A DNA stretch of 64,000 nt from Acanthopleura granulata (GCA_016165875.1 JABBOT010000035.1:1-64000); one strand, 5' to 3'. Numbered from the stretch's first letter, positions 34,951 to 47,989 are shown. A program made the numbers and translations. The notes: generated by a model not told the origin, from the letters alone.

Positions 34951-35756
34951 GTATGTTGAAGAGGCTGACTATTAAAGATATTATAACAAAGGTTTAGTCC
35001 TCCAACATATATTCGGACAAACTGGTTAATCGGCTGTTGTTGCTGTTTTGACTTTGATTCAACAGAATCAACGCGGGTGCTTTGTTCAAAGGCACAGCGA
35101 CTTTCCCTGCTCGTCGGCACTCCATGCACAAGTCTATCTTATTTCAGTGTCACCACATTTGCCAGACCAGCTTTCTGAAAAGCTTATAATTTAAAATGTT
35201 AAAATCGTTTTAATCTCCTTTACAGTTCTCTAGTCCAGCCCACAAGTAGAATCGGTCATGTCGTTAAAGCTTTAAATTGTATCACATGACGCAAACTATC
35301 CAATAATATTTTGTGTATTGATTTTCCTTGTCTCCGACGCATTTCGGCTCTGTGATTAGCTATCCGATAACTAGGTCATCAGGGTGTTTAACGAAGAGCC
35401 CAGCAACATGTATCAGCAGGTATGCTAGCGAAAAGTATGGTGAGGTATATCCGCTGGTATTATGAGTCAAACCTACACCAGAACAAGAATCCAGAACACA
35501 ATATGCATCCAAACAAATACATTCGCATGAAACATATAAAAGAATACCAGCAGCACTGTGGTGAGTATAAACTGTGATCGCAAGCAGTTGATGGGCTTTG
35601 ATGATACGTTCATGTATTAAACATCAAATTTTAAAAGCATACATAAACAATGAGTTTAGAAACAATTACTTTCAGAAATGTATGTATGGGAATTATATTT
35701 CCTATACCATTATGAAGTTTTGAGGTGGGGGCACTAATTATCGTATCAGCCAATTA
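34951..35756. other. no feature recognised
   Basis: Plain AT-rich sequence between a SINE and the tandem array. Confidence 0.3.
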
Positions 35757-37170
35757 TGGTTACCATTGCAACAGTGAAAAGTAACAAAGGTGAGTCGCAA
35801 CTTGACACCTCTGTATTTAAGTATTCACCAAATGAATATGGAAAACAAGAGAGAGTTGTAGCCCAGAGACATAGTTCATACCTAACCATACAGTATATAT
35901 CTGGGAAATATCAATCTGATTATTATGGTAACCATGGAAATGGATAAATGTGAGTAGCGACACATTATCATCTGTGTATCTATAGATCAACCAAGTGTTA
36001 AAACTGCACATAGGAAACAGCTGAAATTGTACACCGGACACCAAGTCAAATCGATAATACTGTACATAAAGAAAAAGTGGTCATTTACCATGGCAAGCAT
36101 GGAAATGGACAAATATGCGTTGCGACATATGATCACGCTTATATCTCTGCCTTCATCAAAAATTAAAACTGCCCTTGAAAAACAACTGGAGTTGTGAACC
36201 GAGTACGCAATCATATCTCTTTACACGTACATATAGTATATGCACAATATATATAGTAATGACAATGCGGCTACCATTGTAATGGCGAAAATTGATAGAT
36301 GTGAGCCATAGCACGTTGTCATATGCGTATCTAAGTATCGACCAAGAATTAACATTAAATATGGAAAAAAAAAACTGTAGTTGCAGGCCAGGAACAAAGT
36401 TCATTCCTAAGTATGTAGAATATGAAGGAATGTTGGCAATCTGGTTACCGTGGCAAAATCAACACGGGTGAGTCGAAATACATCACTTTAGTGCCTAAAT
36501 ATTCACCAAGATTTAAAATTGAAAATGGAAAACAACTGGAGTTGTAGCCCAGACACGAACTTCATATTTTACTATATGGTAGACATTAGGAAAATGGTAA
36601 AATGATTACCATGGCAACAGTGAAAATGAACAAATGCGAGTCGCGACACATCTAGGTATCCACCAAAAGTTAAGATTAAATATGGAAAACAACTGGAGTC
36701 GAAGCAGAGACACGAAGTCATGTGTATTTATACAGTATATATCTTTTCGAAATGGTGATCTGGTCATTAAGGCAACTGCGGAAATTGACAACTGTGGGCC
36801 GTAACAAGTCAACACACTTGTATTTATGTATCCAGCAGAAGTAAAACTGCACATAGAAACGCATTAGAGTTATAGCTCGGACATGAAGCCTTACTACATA
36901 GTAAATATCAGGAAAACGATAACCTGGTTACCTTGGCAACTGTGAACATAGACAAATGTGAGTTGCTACACCTCACCACCTCTAGATCTAAGTATCCAGT
37001 AATTAAAACTGAATATGGAAAACACTTGTAGAGTTGTAGCCAGGACACAAAATCACATGTATTTATAGAGCATATACAAGGTAAATTGTGATCTGGTTAG
37101 GAAAGCAACCACGGAACTCGTCGTGACACGTTGCCAAATCTGTATCTATGTGTCCACCGAAAAATCAGAT
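35757..37170 (+). repeat. ~168-bp degenerate tandem array, about 9 units
   Basis: Units start with versions of GGTTACCATGGCAACAGTGA near 35,757, 35,930, 36,090, 36,270, 36,445, 36,602, 36,760, 36,928 and 37,096 (spacing 157-180). Each continues with a GAGTCGCGACAC-like word, a TCTAAGTATCCACCAA-like word, AAAACTG and ATGGAAAACAACTGGAGTTG. The array runs into GACAGACGGACAAAATCGC and ATGGCGGCTGGTGTATAA (37,200-37,262), which looks like the end of a transposable element. Minus-strand open frames here are repeat shadows. Confidence 0.85.
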
Positions 37171-37262
37171 AATACTGAGAACTTGAGATACGACTACGGA
37201 AGGACAGACGGACAAAATCGCTATACTATAATGCACTGCGCTTAATGGCGGCTGGTGTATAA

Positions 37263-40200
37263 AAGACACAATTATGAACAAGTATAATGATGCAGCATCT
37301 GTATATTTCACGGTCAAAAAATATAACAGTAATAAGAAGAAATAGATAGATAATAATATGAAATTTCAAGAGTTTTCTAATGACCAGGTCTTAAGTTCAG
37401 AGGAAAGACTTTAGATCTACATTGTACATGAATTTATCTTTAAAGAGTATGCAACTTTCAGATCATGATTTATATTCATAATTTACAAGGAGCCTCTCAT
37501 CAATGTGATGATCATACTTCAATCATAAAGTATCAAAATAAGATAAGCACTTTTTCGGCGATATATGTTAAAACCAATTGGCAAAGAGGCCATTTGCTCG
37601 AAGCCAGCCATTCCTGATTCGGATGGGGCTTTAAATCAGGATGATACTTGAGCGTAAGGCCTACATGACACCAGCCAAGTAAATAAATATATATTAAATA
37701 TATCAACACCGTTTTTCCTTTTGGGGACGAAATGACACATATACACTAGGTACTGTTATGAGAATCAAGAATGTTCCCCATCACTGTCTCGTTGACTTTA
37801 GTCTGTTTCGCAACTTAATTATATGAAAATTGCGAACGAAGTTTAGTGCTGCAATTTTTTTTCAAGTAAAAAGTTTTATTTAACAGTAAGACGACGCATT
37901 TATTTATTTAGAAGACGGTTTGAAAAAATTGTAAATTATATCATGCAAATTAAAAAACAGACAGTAACATAATAGCTGACACATATAAACCAAACAATAG
38001 GGTGCCAGTTAATCAATTCGTGCCGTTAAAGATTCACTAAAAGCTAAACTACAGCGTAACTCAGCTCTGAAATCATGTCCCTGACTTCCACATTTATCGC
38101 TCTGAATCGCAGAGCTGGACAGTCACCGTTGAATAATAAAAGGCATGCCGATGCAGTTAACACAAGTATAACCAGAAGATCCAATCAAATGGCATTCGAA
38201 CTTCGCAAAAGCCAGTTTTGAACTAAGTGACTGCTGCTCTTCCAAACATTTTTTTTCCTCAAAATAGATGTTCTTATTTGCTTCTCTTAATTTTTAGAAC
38301 AACAATAAAATTAAGACTCTCAAACACTTGTCTCTCGTCCCTCTTGTGCATTACACCTCCTTGGTTTCAATGTAAAGATTAAACGAGTTTTGCTTTCTCC
38401 GAGACATGCTGAGTGCGTCCGACTCGATTTCACAATGACGCTTAGCTGTGTTAAGCTTTCGGTGCGACAGTGATGGTCGCGTTTCTTTTAATGTCACATG
38501 TATAAAACTATTTATTCACGAATAACTACTGAGTACGACGACACAATTACGTCAGCCTTTTTTACTGCGTACAGATTTGACATGTTGAGGACAGGACACT
38601 CACGGTATTACGGGTTACAGAATAGAAAAGTACATATCTGTATTTCTGAAGGAAGAATGAAACATATCTGAGATCTACGTATGTGTTAGCAAGACGGGTA
38701 TGTACCATTGTTGTAGCTAAATACAAGATCAAAAGAAGAGAAGCCAATTTTCTGTTAAACTGGGATTAAATTGTTCAACTTGCCCACTAAAAGAAATGAA
38801 AAACAGAGGAATTGAAAAGAACATGTTACACTGATCCACATATGTTACGAACAGACTTTACGAGCTTATCAGATATCTCTGTGGTCATTTTTCACATCTA
38901 TACGTCTAGAACGAGTAACTACAACCACGAGTTCCGATTACCTTAATCCGAAGAGCATTTGTGAAGAACGGATATAGACAAGCTAAAATTTTGAAGAAAC
39001 CACTGACCAAGACCAGGTTCAGTTGCATTTCTCCGAAATTAATTTGTCAAGCAATTGTCGTGGTGAGGGAGGAAAATATTCTAACAATTTCAAGCATTTC
39101 TTCAAAACAGAAAACACACATGTATAGACACTACACATTTAACCGCGTACATATATAACTCATTTATTTATATGTGCCACTCTGAAAAATCTCCACTGAG
39201 AGGAGGCATTTTTTTCATTTTATCATTGTTCAAAGATGTACTCGAAAATTCGAGTATGGCTGGTGGGGTGGAAGAAACCGAATTACAGCATGAACAAAAT
39301 TGTTCTTTCAAGATAAAGTTTAAAAGTTCCCCCCATGGGCCGGGGAGCTTTCAACTTGCCACAATTAAAGTACTTGCATGGGCAATTAGGAAAACCCTAA
39401 GATAAATCGACAAGAGACTGCATTTCACCAGTAACGTGTAACCATTTGCCAACTACCACACTGTCCTCGTTGCTCTGGTTTTATGGTCTATGCTGCTGGC
39501 TCTGGCATTCTCTTTAAAATAATCTCAATTATGCATCACAACATTACTGTTTTAAATGTGTTCAATTTATTTTTGAGCAGGAGTTAAAATGGAGCAGTGA
39601 TACCGTTTTCAAGAGGCTAAAAGATAAAACAGCTATCCAGATCTGTAAGCAATGATGGTTTAAAGTCATGAGAAGCACGTTTTGAGTTAACTAAATCCAT
39701 TTTTCAATTCAATGTTATCAATTCTAAACAAAACGTGGTTTGATCGTGGAGGACCTCGGCGTCCAATGGGACATACGTATACCAGTGGTCAGCCAAAATG
39801 GGTGTTCCGGGACAATAATCTCAAGATCAGTTTCCAAATCGACAATTAAAACAAAACACAATGTGAAAACAAAAAATGTATTAAATAAAATTTAGGACGG
39901 ATCCATGCAAAGAGAAACAATCAACGGTTTATAATATCCACGGAAAGAATGTGTTTGCGCTTAAGATACTGACGGTTCGGAGCAACATTTATGGCACTTT
40001 AAATAGGCTTCTAATTATATTTAGATACTTGAATGTAATCTTATTACTTTAGTTTCTGGTAGAAAATAAAAGTCGACCTGCCCCTACTATCAAAAGGTTA
40101 ATTTTATCTCCGTTTAGCTTTATATTGACCATACATTTATTTTTTACCTCTACCGTGGGCAATGTGGAAGATTGTTGATGAAAAAACTTATATTAACCAA

Positions 40201-41093
40201 TGCAGACTAAAACAGTTCTTGGAATCGACTCTAATTCGTAATATCACCCGACATGTCTGACACTTCTGCCATTACATCATTTTTTAAAACAGCAACCCAT
40301 AACAGGATGAATGTGTTTAAACAGTGTCAAAGGTTTTCTTGCTTTAATATTACGAGCAACGATTGAATAACTGACCTTTGCATGTGTTATATATGTGTTG
40401 TGATCTTGATAGTAAAAATACATGTAAAATGTGGTGCTTATGCTCTTACAACTGGCAAATGTGTACAGAGGCAGTTGTGCGCAAAATAATATATACATGT
40501 ATTTTGCACAAATACCTAGTAGAAACAACTAACCTATAATAACAGGGAGTTGACCACTTTTATGACATTTTATAAATTTAGTGTAACATCTAGTCCACGA
40601 GTGTGTTTAAAACACCAAGAGTAAAAAGGGTGACATTGAGGCAAAATTTTAAGCTCAGTTACTTTTCAATGCTTGTTGAAATAATGACCATTTATGAAAA
40701 CAATTGCTGATTTTGCAATACCAAATTATACATAGAATTTCACCGACACTTCGTGGTATGAGGTAGAAGATAGAATCTTACTTCTCTATTTGTTCCATGT
40801 CCTAGTGATATAATTCTTTCCTCCAGTTTAGCCGCTCACGGGATGTAGCATCGCTGGAAGAGCTGAAATCATGTCACAAGTTGAATCTGCTGGAGCGCTG
40901 ACGTAGTCCGGCTGTGAAAAACAAGCTGATCTAATTTGTGAATCAGATAGACGACGCCTTTGAAAAAACTGAGCTGAAGACTATTCACCGGAAGAACACA
41001 GTGTTAGTCATTTATGAATATACCGGGACAAGGGAAACGAACTGTTTTGGATGAACTGTCCATGTACTTCCTTTTCCCAGTTTGAGTTGTGAC
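37263..41093. other. gene-free stretch upstream of the 41-kb promoter
   Basis: No exon could be supported over 3.8 kb. A minus-strand frame at 38,562-38,747 begins with a hydrophobic run but from a TTG codon, and has no good donor. Confidence 0.35.
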
Positions 41094-41127
41094 TATATAA
41101 GACTCCAATGAATTTTCCCCTTACATT
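41094..41127 (+). promoter_or_regulatory. TATA-type core promoter
   Basis: TATATAAG at 41,094-41,101 is followed at the usual distance (29 bp) by an initiator match TTACATT (41,121-41,127, A at 41,123). The first coding exon is 165 bp further on. Confidence 0.5.
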
Positions 41128-41290
41128 CGCAGAGTGCGTATGATGCCAGGCACAGAGAGTTGCTCCCCCTGATTTGGACAACGTTTACCCATTGTATGGT
41201 TATTACAGTGGGTTAACTGGTGAATATATCAACGAGGGCTTGGGCTTTGCGTAAAACATCATAATCATTCATGAGTGTTGCATATGAGTA

Positions 41291-41354
41291 ATGGATCTGC
41301 ACAGGACAGTACGATCTATTGGACTTCTTTGCACAGCGATAACAACATTGAAAG
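41291..41354 (+). CDS. first coding exon with signal peptide, plus-strand gene
   Basis: ATG at 41,291 starts MDLHRTVRSIGLLCTAIT followed by TLK, a short signal-peptide-like sequence with a basic start and hydrophobic core, and ends in phase 1 at AAAG|GTAAGT (41,355). Phase-1 signal exons are typical of genes that continue with phase 1-1 extracellular modules, such as Ig domains. The 5' UTR carries three short upstream frames: ATG at 41,140, about 41,196 and about 41,272. The last one stops at TAATG, overlapping the main start codon. Downstream exons could not be identified; a weak candidate is 42,826-42,869. The gene may be a paralog of the minus-strand receptor, which is an inference. Confidence 0.5.
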
Positions 41355-41640
41355 GTAAGTTTCTGTCCGTTAAAGTAAGTTAAGCAATGATTCTATGTTC
41401 CTTTCAGTGAATATGTGTTGAAATTGTATGCGTTGTTCAGGCAACAAAACTCTGGCCTTACGTCTTCAAGAAGTTAAAACATGTTTCACATATGTTATAG
41501 AATATTTAACCCCAACATACACGATTTCTCTCCGTTTTATTAAAATCTCTATGTAATCTTAATGCATATTATGCATCTGCATATTAAATTATGCCCAAAA
41601 TTTTGTTTTCTCCCTATGTCCTATTTAACAGAAAGGATCC

Positions 41641-42702
41641 CTTGCAACTAGACAGGAAATCCCCGGTGTTGCAGCACTGGGGAGTAAGTTTTTCCTTGCA
41701 GGAGAAAGAGAGAAAATCTGCTTGAACCTGAAGTACAATTACTATGCAACAGATCTGTGAAAAATTGGAGTGTTGTGGTTCATATTTTTTGTTTCATCAG
41801 AGAGAAAAAAGTCATCAGCAGATTTCGCTATTTTAGGACGTTTTGCGGAGGGAATTCCCATCATAATAAAAATATGATTACGTGAGCAAAAATCGTCTGT
41901 TCGTCTTTCATATCAAGCTGGAGAATTTTAATATATTTCCAAGTATCACGTTGTCATATTTTTGTAAATCGAAAAAAAAAATATTTTCCAGGGTCAGTGG
42001 AACTGCATATTCACCATAAATGTTAATGAATTATAGACTGTTGTTCCCCATAGGACATCGGTAACTCGCGTGCCTAGCCATCAACATGTCACTTAAATTT
42101 AGGTGTTCTATGCCTATCTCTACTTACACTTTTTAGTAACTTGAGTGGCGGAGAAAGTGAATGAAACAGACAAGAAAAAAGTGCGATTTGTTTACATATT
42201 TGTTGCAAAGCTCCATATTACATATTTATTTATTCCATTTGATTGGTGTTTTACGCTGCACTGCAGAATATTCCACTTATACGAACGGGGGGGGGGGCGG
42301 GAAAAGCCCTGGGGAAACACACGACCATCCTCAGGTTGTTGGCAGACGTTCTCACGCACGTCCAGAGAGGAAGGGAGCATGTTTTGTGTTTGAGCTCTCA
42401 TCGACCGCATTGCTGGGAGGCTTCTGGGTCATTGTGCTGCGCTAGCATGCTAATCAGCTGAGCCATGGAGGCCCCTTATTATTCAAGAGAAATTATTCAT
42501 TAAAACAGAGTGGACTCTCATGGCTAGTAACGAATATTTTTTATTGCTGTCCTATTGTACGGCAAGATTTGATATCTAACAACTTGAACCCCCATATTGG
42601 GAAATCCCTTGCGTCATTCTGGAGTAGATCCGTCACTGTGAGCAGTTTGCCAATCGACCTGATCGACCGGGGGGGGGGGGGGGTTTCCCATCTAGTTGCA
42701 AG
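41641..42702. mobile_element. ~1.05-kb inverted-repeat element, copy 2
   Basis: Its left end CTTGCAACTAGACAGGAAAT and right end TTTCCCATCTAGTTGCAAG are inverted copies, and the body matches 27,011-28,045 in the same orientation. A SINE (42,222-42,476) has inserted into it. A 15-base G run lies at 42,669-42,683. The element sits in the first intron of the plus-strand gene. Confidence 0.8.
42222..42476 (-). mobile_element. SINE, full length, nested in the inverted-repeat element
   Basis: The tail TTATTTATTCCATTTGATTGG is at the left; the tRNA head is at the right on the minus strand (GGCCTCCATGGCTCAGCTGA, with A-box-like TGGCTCAGCTGA). An 11-base G run (42,287-42,297) replaces part of the core. 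Confidence 0.85.
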
Positions 42703-44139
42703 ATTATTAAATCTGTAAGATACAATATCCATTTTTTAGTTTTGTCTGATTGTATGCATGTGGTCTAACTCAAATCGATGTAGACCAATCTATTTTTTTT
42801 CTACTAACGAACCTATTTTCTGTCACAGTGATCTGCCTCATTGCACCACTCCTCATTTCTGTACATTTATCTTTCTGAAAGTAAGTTAGCTCTCTTGTAT
42901 CCTTATTTCCAAAACGAAACCTGAGCATAATGTAGAGAAAAAGCCCTTAGATATGGTGCAGTTAAGGAACATGTTACTGTATTGAGAACGCTTTGCCCGT
43001 TTTTTTAAGAAAGTACGCATTATATGAAAGGCCATTTCCAAATGCCATTTTTGCTGATTCCAAATATGATCTTCATTTTCTTGTGACATTTTTTACAGTC
43101 ATTAAAACTGAAATAAAGATTCGGGCTCTACGGTGGAATTTTTGTCCTATAGTGAAGCACACGGACGTCACAGATTTTTTTGGGCTGCTAAACATTCTCT
43201 GCTATATGTCTACATTCTGCAGTGAAGAAAGCCCGAGTAACTGTACACCCTGTACATTTCTACGAATGTACAGTTGCGCGAGTTTTCTCTGTCTAGTGTA
43301 ACATGGGCCACGCCGTACATTATTTTTCACGAATGTACAGTCTTCATGCGTACTGTTATTCAAATGTCTGTTCACTCGATTTCTAAGCATACATTATACA
43401 TGGTGGCTGCTGTCTTGTCCTTCATGCACAAGTACGTGACTTTGGGGCGCTGTACCAATGGCTGTCTTAAGATCATGCAGTCAGTGTTAAAATCCATAGA
43501 AGTAGTGGTTTGTGCAAATAAGTTTAATAGTTGAATATCCTTTAAATTCACGGACATATCAATACCTCTACCTTGTGCTGATTATATGATTATATGATTA
43601 TAGGACACTTTTACTGGGCAACACGTCTCTGTTCTACTTTTGGCATGAGCTTTAACAGGACACACGCTTGAAGATCGCGGTGTACACGAGAAATTGACTT
43701 AGCCGTGTTCATATGAAACGAAATGAAATAAAACGGATTCGGTGGACAGCATTGGATTATATCGTACGGAATCTATTTCTTCCGTAGGTCAAAGCTTGCC
43801 GGGACTTACAGCTCAAAGGATCATATAATTATCTCGGACACTGTATTCGTCATTCCGTGAAATTTATGTTGCTAACTATAACATAAGCAGATTATGAACC
43901 AAGATTTACTTCATAAAACCTATTACAGCGCATTTTCAGGGTTATGAGAGTTCTTGAATTCAACATTCTCTATATTGCAATGGATTTATGCCTTCCTGAT
44001 TTCAGCCGGGATCTATTAATCTTGATTTACCCCTTCTTGGCTACAGCTACATGGATATTTTATTACAATGGACTTACCCTTCGTTTGTGTGATTATTCAT
44101 GTAGTGGCTTTTACAATGGTTATATGTAAAACTGCGGAT
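42703..44139. other. intron of the plus-strand gene, no sure exon
   Basis: At 42,826-42,869 TTTTCTGTCACAG and CTGAAA|GTAAGT bracket a 44-50 base stretch, but phase 1 meets a stop. The words GAATGTACAG and CTGTACATT recur at 43,250-43,345. Open frames here show no domains. Confidence 0.3.
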
Positions 44140-44255
44140 GGTTGTTGGCTTCAACTGGGCTCTGCTCGGTTTCCTTCAACCATAATGTTGGTCGCCGTCG
44201 TATAGACGAAATATTCTTTAGTTCGGCGTAAAACACCAATCAAATAAATAAATAT
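44140..44255 (+). mobile_element. truncated SINE, plus orientation
   Basis: GGATGGTTGTTGGCTTCAAC, GTCGCCGTCGTATAGACGAA and GTAAAACACCAATCAAATAA are the SINE core and tail; the head is missing. Confidence 0.85.
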
Positions 44256-45643
44256 GTATTACACTCTCTGTGATCATAATATTTCTGTAAACAATGGTAA
44301 GTATCACTTTGTTAATCGGGTTCCAATCCAGCTCTTTATGCGAGGGTTCTCCAAGGGTGGGTTGGGAATCTGCTGTATCCTAACTGTTTTACGCTTGATG
44401 TCTTCTAACAGTATTACGCCACCATAGAAGTGGAATGATATTTTGGACCGCGGAAAACGCAAAGCAAAAAGTCATTATTTGATTGTATCAGATTTCATGT
44501 CTGAATAAATCGTACATTTAATATATTAATCATACATTTATAATATCCTTTTTATTTACATCGATTAATATCACCGAATTTGGATTAGAAAAAGTCTTGC
44601 TATCATGCGTATAAATGGAAACAGACCGATGATAATACTACTGAAGGTTATTATTATAGTCGGTCAAAAACAGATGTAGGTTACGCTTGCCCGGAGAGCT
44701 CAGTGAGATAAACGAATGCCAATGGGACCGAGACCCGACACACATAACATTACAAAAACTCGCACACGTGTCGCACTTGTGGTGATATTCAACCTCAAAA
44801 ACTGGCAACTACCAAAAGCTGATTCTGATTCGTGAGAAATGTGTGACTTCATAACTTGGGTTTAAACATGAATATATATCTCGTACAACACCCGTATCTG
44901 TATTCAATGGGGAAACATAACAGTTACTGTATATTTAGCGACGCAAAAAATCTTTGACGTCAATATGCATCAATATGCGCCTCAATCTTTAGTTCCGTTT
45001 TAATCACTGCAAAAATGCCACCCCCAAAAATAAAGAAGACCATATTTGGATTCAGCACGAAATTGCCTTTCAGATCATGCGTACTCTCTGTTCTGATCTG
45101 TTCTTAAGCAATGAGCTCTATAATTAAACAAACTAATGTTAATAGCTTTTGAGAAATAATCCAGGAGTAAACATGGAATAATTACCAAACCAAAATGTCT
45201 ATTTTCAGGAATTAATCCCTTTAAATAGAAAAACAGTTTTTCAGAGTTTGTAAATACGCCTTGTATGGAAATGCGTCCTGAAATATCTATGCAATAATCT
45301 AGTATCCTAAATTAATCAGTCAATAAGTGGAATAACTTTGCAAAAGGAATAATTACGTAAAGAAAATAAATGGTGTTAACACCTGAATGCTAACAATAAT
45401 TAGCTATAAAGCGATATATTTAGAGATAAAGCTAAATTTTAATCGCGGGTGTTACAAATTATATTTGGAATGATGTGTTTAGAGGCATCTTAGTCTTGGT
45501 CTTCCTTTATTTGGAGAAAGCGTTTGTTGTATCACCACGGTATAGGGGCAGAACAGTTACGTTCGCCACACTGTATTTTTAGCAGCTTGGACTGAGGTTT
45601 ACCCACTCATACATTCCCTTTGTTTCTGCATTCTGTTTTCCGT
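44256..45643. other. gene-free stretch
   Basis: No open frame, splice pair or repeat of note was found. Confidence 0.35.
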
Positions 45644-45890
45644 GGCCGAAGGGATAAGCGCTAGTGCAGCGTAACACAGGTGTCTCTCACCAATATGATA
45701 GCTGTGAGTTCAAGTCCAGCTCACGCTGGCTTCCTCTCCGGTCGTATGTGAGAAGGTTCGCCAGCAACCTATGGATGGCTGCAGGTTTTCGTGGACTATG
45801 CCTGGTTTCCTCCTACCATGATACTGCCCGCCGTTGTATAAGTGAAAGATTCTTGTGTACAGCCTAAAACACAAACAAATCACATCTATT
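45644..45890 (+). mobile_element. SINE, full length, plus orientation
   Basis: tRNA-like head GTGGCCGAAGGGATAAGCGC, B box GTGAGTTCAAGTCC (about 45,705-45,718), core TCCTACCATGATACTGCCCG and tail CCTAAAACACAAACAAATCA. The head differs from the other copies in its A box, so it may be a separate subfamily. Confidence 0.8.
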
Positions 45891-46896
45891 ACGGAGAATA
45901 TATCAGTAGTCTTATAAATTAGGCGTTTTCTGTAAATTTTTACTGTATTATTTCTGACTGCTCGGATGTTTGCCAGATAACCCTAGCCATATTAGCATCC
46001 ACGAAGCCAAGATCTGCCCAATGTAATTCCCGTGTCAAATGTTAAGTGTAGTACATACACACAGTCTTGCAAACATGTTACTATGACCAGATGTGTGGAG
46101 CCAATCAGTAATACTTCTTTGACAGTCACATCTAAAATGAACCTCATGCTGGTTTAGTCAAAAACATATTATTAGTGCATATACCTTTTTGACTTAAAAT
46201 TATAATCTTCCTATCTTATTTTTAGGGTAGTCAGCCTGGTTTATTATGAAAGCTAGTAACTAATATTAAATTATGTTGTTTTACAAATGCTCAGTGTTTC
46301 AACTAAATTTTAGCCTGGCATTAATTATCTAATCTTCAGCAAGGGAAACTGTCCAAAATGTCGCTGATCCAAAAAGCTTTAAAAGATGAACAGGTTGAAT
46401 AAAGAAATGCATAATGACATTAATAGAAAAGAATAGGACAGTGGCAGAAAACGTTTTTTTTTTCTGAGAAATGACAGGATGATATCAAACCCAATTATGC
46501 AATTAAAGCTGTTAGCCAAGAGCGCTGTCAGAATAGACGTTATTTTCCTTTTACCACTTCTGGATGTCCGATGTTGACACATACTGAAAAAGAAAAATGT
46601 GATAAAGTTGAAAACGAAACTCAAGACATCTATGTATTATAAACAATTATCCTAGTACTAGAAACTAGCTTGAAGACAAGTTAGCATTGATGTTTTGGAT
46701 TTAGCCAATAATAAAAGACAGAAAAAATACTACGCTGCTAAGTTTATTCAGTTCCCGCGGTAAACTGCAGTAATTTTGCCTTATACAAAGCCCTCATATT
46801 GTGCATACAATAAAATTTTAACCATTTCTGAAAGGCTTTACCATCATAACGTAATAACCACACATGAAAAAAATATTACTAGCAGATCCATTGCCC
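45891..46896. other. gene-free stretch
   Basis: AT-rich; no feature recognised. Confidence 0.3.
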
Positions 46897-47460
46897 TTGT
46901 GCCAGATCGGTTCACAGTTTGTGTCAAGAAAACTTGTAAAGGCATTTTTAATAAAATTCCAAATGGCAGCCAAATCCCGTGAGCAGTCAAACATCGGAAA
47001 TCGCCAAAAGATTTATGACCATTGCAGTATCTTGCCTATCCAGCTTGGTTTCTTCATCATTGGCAGTTTTTTTATGGATGTTAGAACTCGAATCCGCACA
47101 ATTTCAGGAGATGTCCCCTACCAATTTCACAGTTTTTATTCTACAGGATTAAATTAAAATTTTTCAAAATGGCGGGTAGTAACGTGATAAAAGTGTGCAT
47201 TTTACAGATATGGACATCCACACTGTACTACTGAACTTTGGACAACGATTTGTTTATAAAACAAAGTGTTTATAAACAAGGAAGTCGGTCGGTTTAGCGG
47301 TTTTTGAAAAGAAGTTTTATAAACTTATTTATATTATTCAAACTGGCCTGAAAAACAATTCAAAAGCGGGTACGGTAAAGAGTTTTCTGACCATAGCAGT
47401 ATATTGAGTGTCAAGTTTGGTTTCTTCATCTTTTGTAATGTTAAAGATATTTGACCCCAA
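46897..47460 (+). repeat. degenerate duplicated repeat
   Basis: Around 46,990-47,075 and 47,370-47,440 the sequence repeats TTTATGACCATTGCAGTAT/TTCTGACCATAGCAGTATA followed by CAGCTTGGTTTCTTCATC/CAAGTTTGGTTTCTTCATC. A related piece (GTTCAGCGGTTTTTGGCAAG, then a TTTGAAAAGG-like word and AATGGC) is at 48,800-48,870. This looks like a dispersed repeat family. Confidence 0.4.
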
Positions 47461-47989
47461 AGTGCACAAAGAATAATAACCTGAACGATTTCAATATGTG
47501 TCCCTCCATGATGTTATTCAGTTATCCAGCAGCGTTTCCGGGATCCACGCTATTACCTTTTTACTTTATCTGGTATTCCGATGTCCACATCATCGCAGTA
47601 TACAGAAAGAAGTGATAAAACTTAAAGCTGTTTTACAACAACGTTGCCGGATTTCACGTTATTATATTTTTACCATTCCTGATATCCTGGTAATAAAAAC
47701 GAGAAAAAAAACAAAAACAAAAACAAAACAAAGTCATAAAATTGAAAGGGAATACCCGGGATTTGAATTCGAGACTGCTAGGTTTTATATACTATGGGCC
47801 TATTACTAAAGATCAGTATGGAGACAATGCAGATTTGATTTTTCCTTATAAGAAAAGAAAGAAGGAATACATTGTTGCAAAGTTTTTTCCTGTTCCCGTG
47901 GTAATCTGTCGTGATTGGTTTCATGCCGCCTTATATATCTTAAATTCTGATCGCCTTGATCAAACCCCTCCTTTTTTCCGTGATATGCA

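Noticed and set aside
35817..36854. Several overlapping minus-strand frames of 75-82 codons
   Set aside because: They follow the period of the ~168-bp tandem array and are shadows of it.
38562..38747. Minus-strand frame with a signal-like hydrophobic start
   Set aside because: It begins with TTG rather than ATG and has only a poor donor (GTACAT).
42826..42869. Possible plus-strand exon after the 41-kb signal exon
   Set aside because: Splice signals are good but the expected phase 1 gives a stop after 15 residues; only a non-matching phase is open.
46864..47157. 97-codon plus-strand open frame
   Set aside because: Lies across a duplicated dispersed repeat; the repeat explains it.
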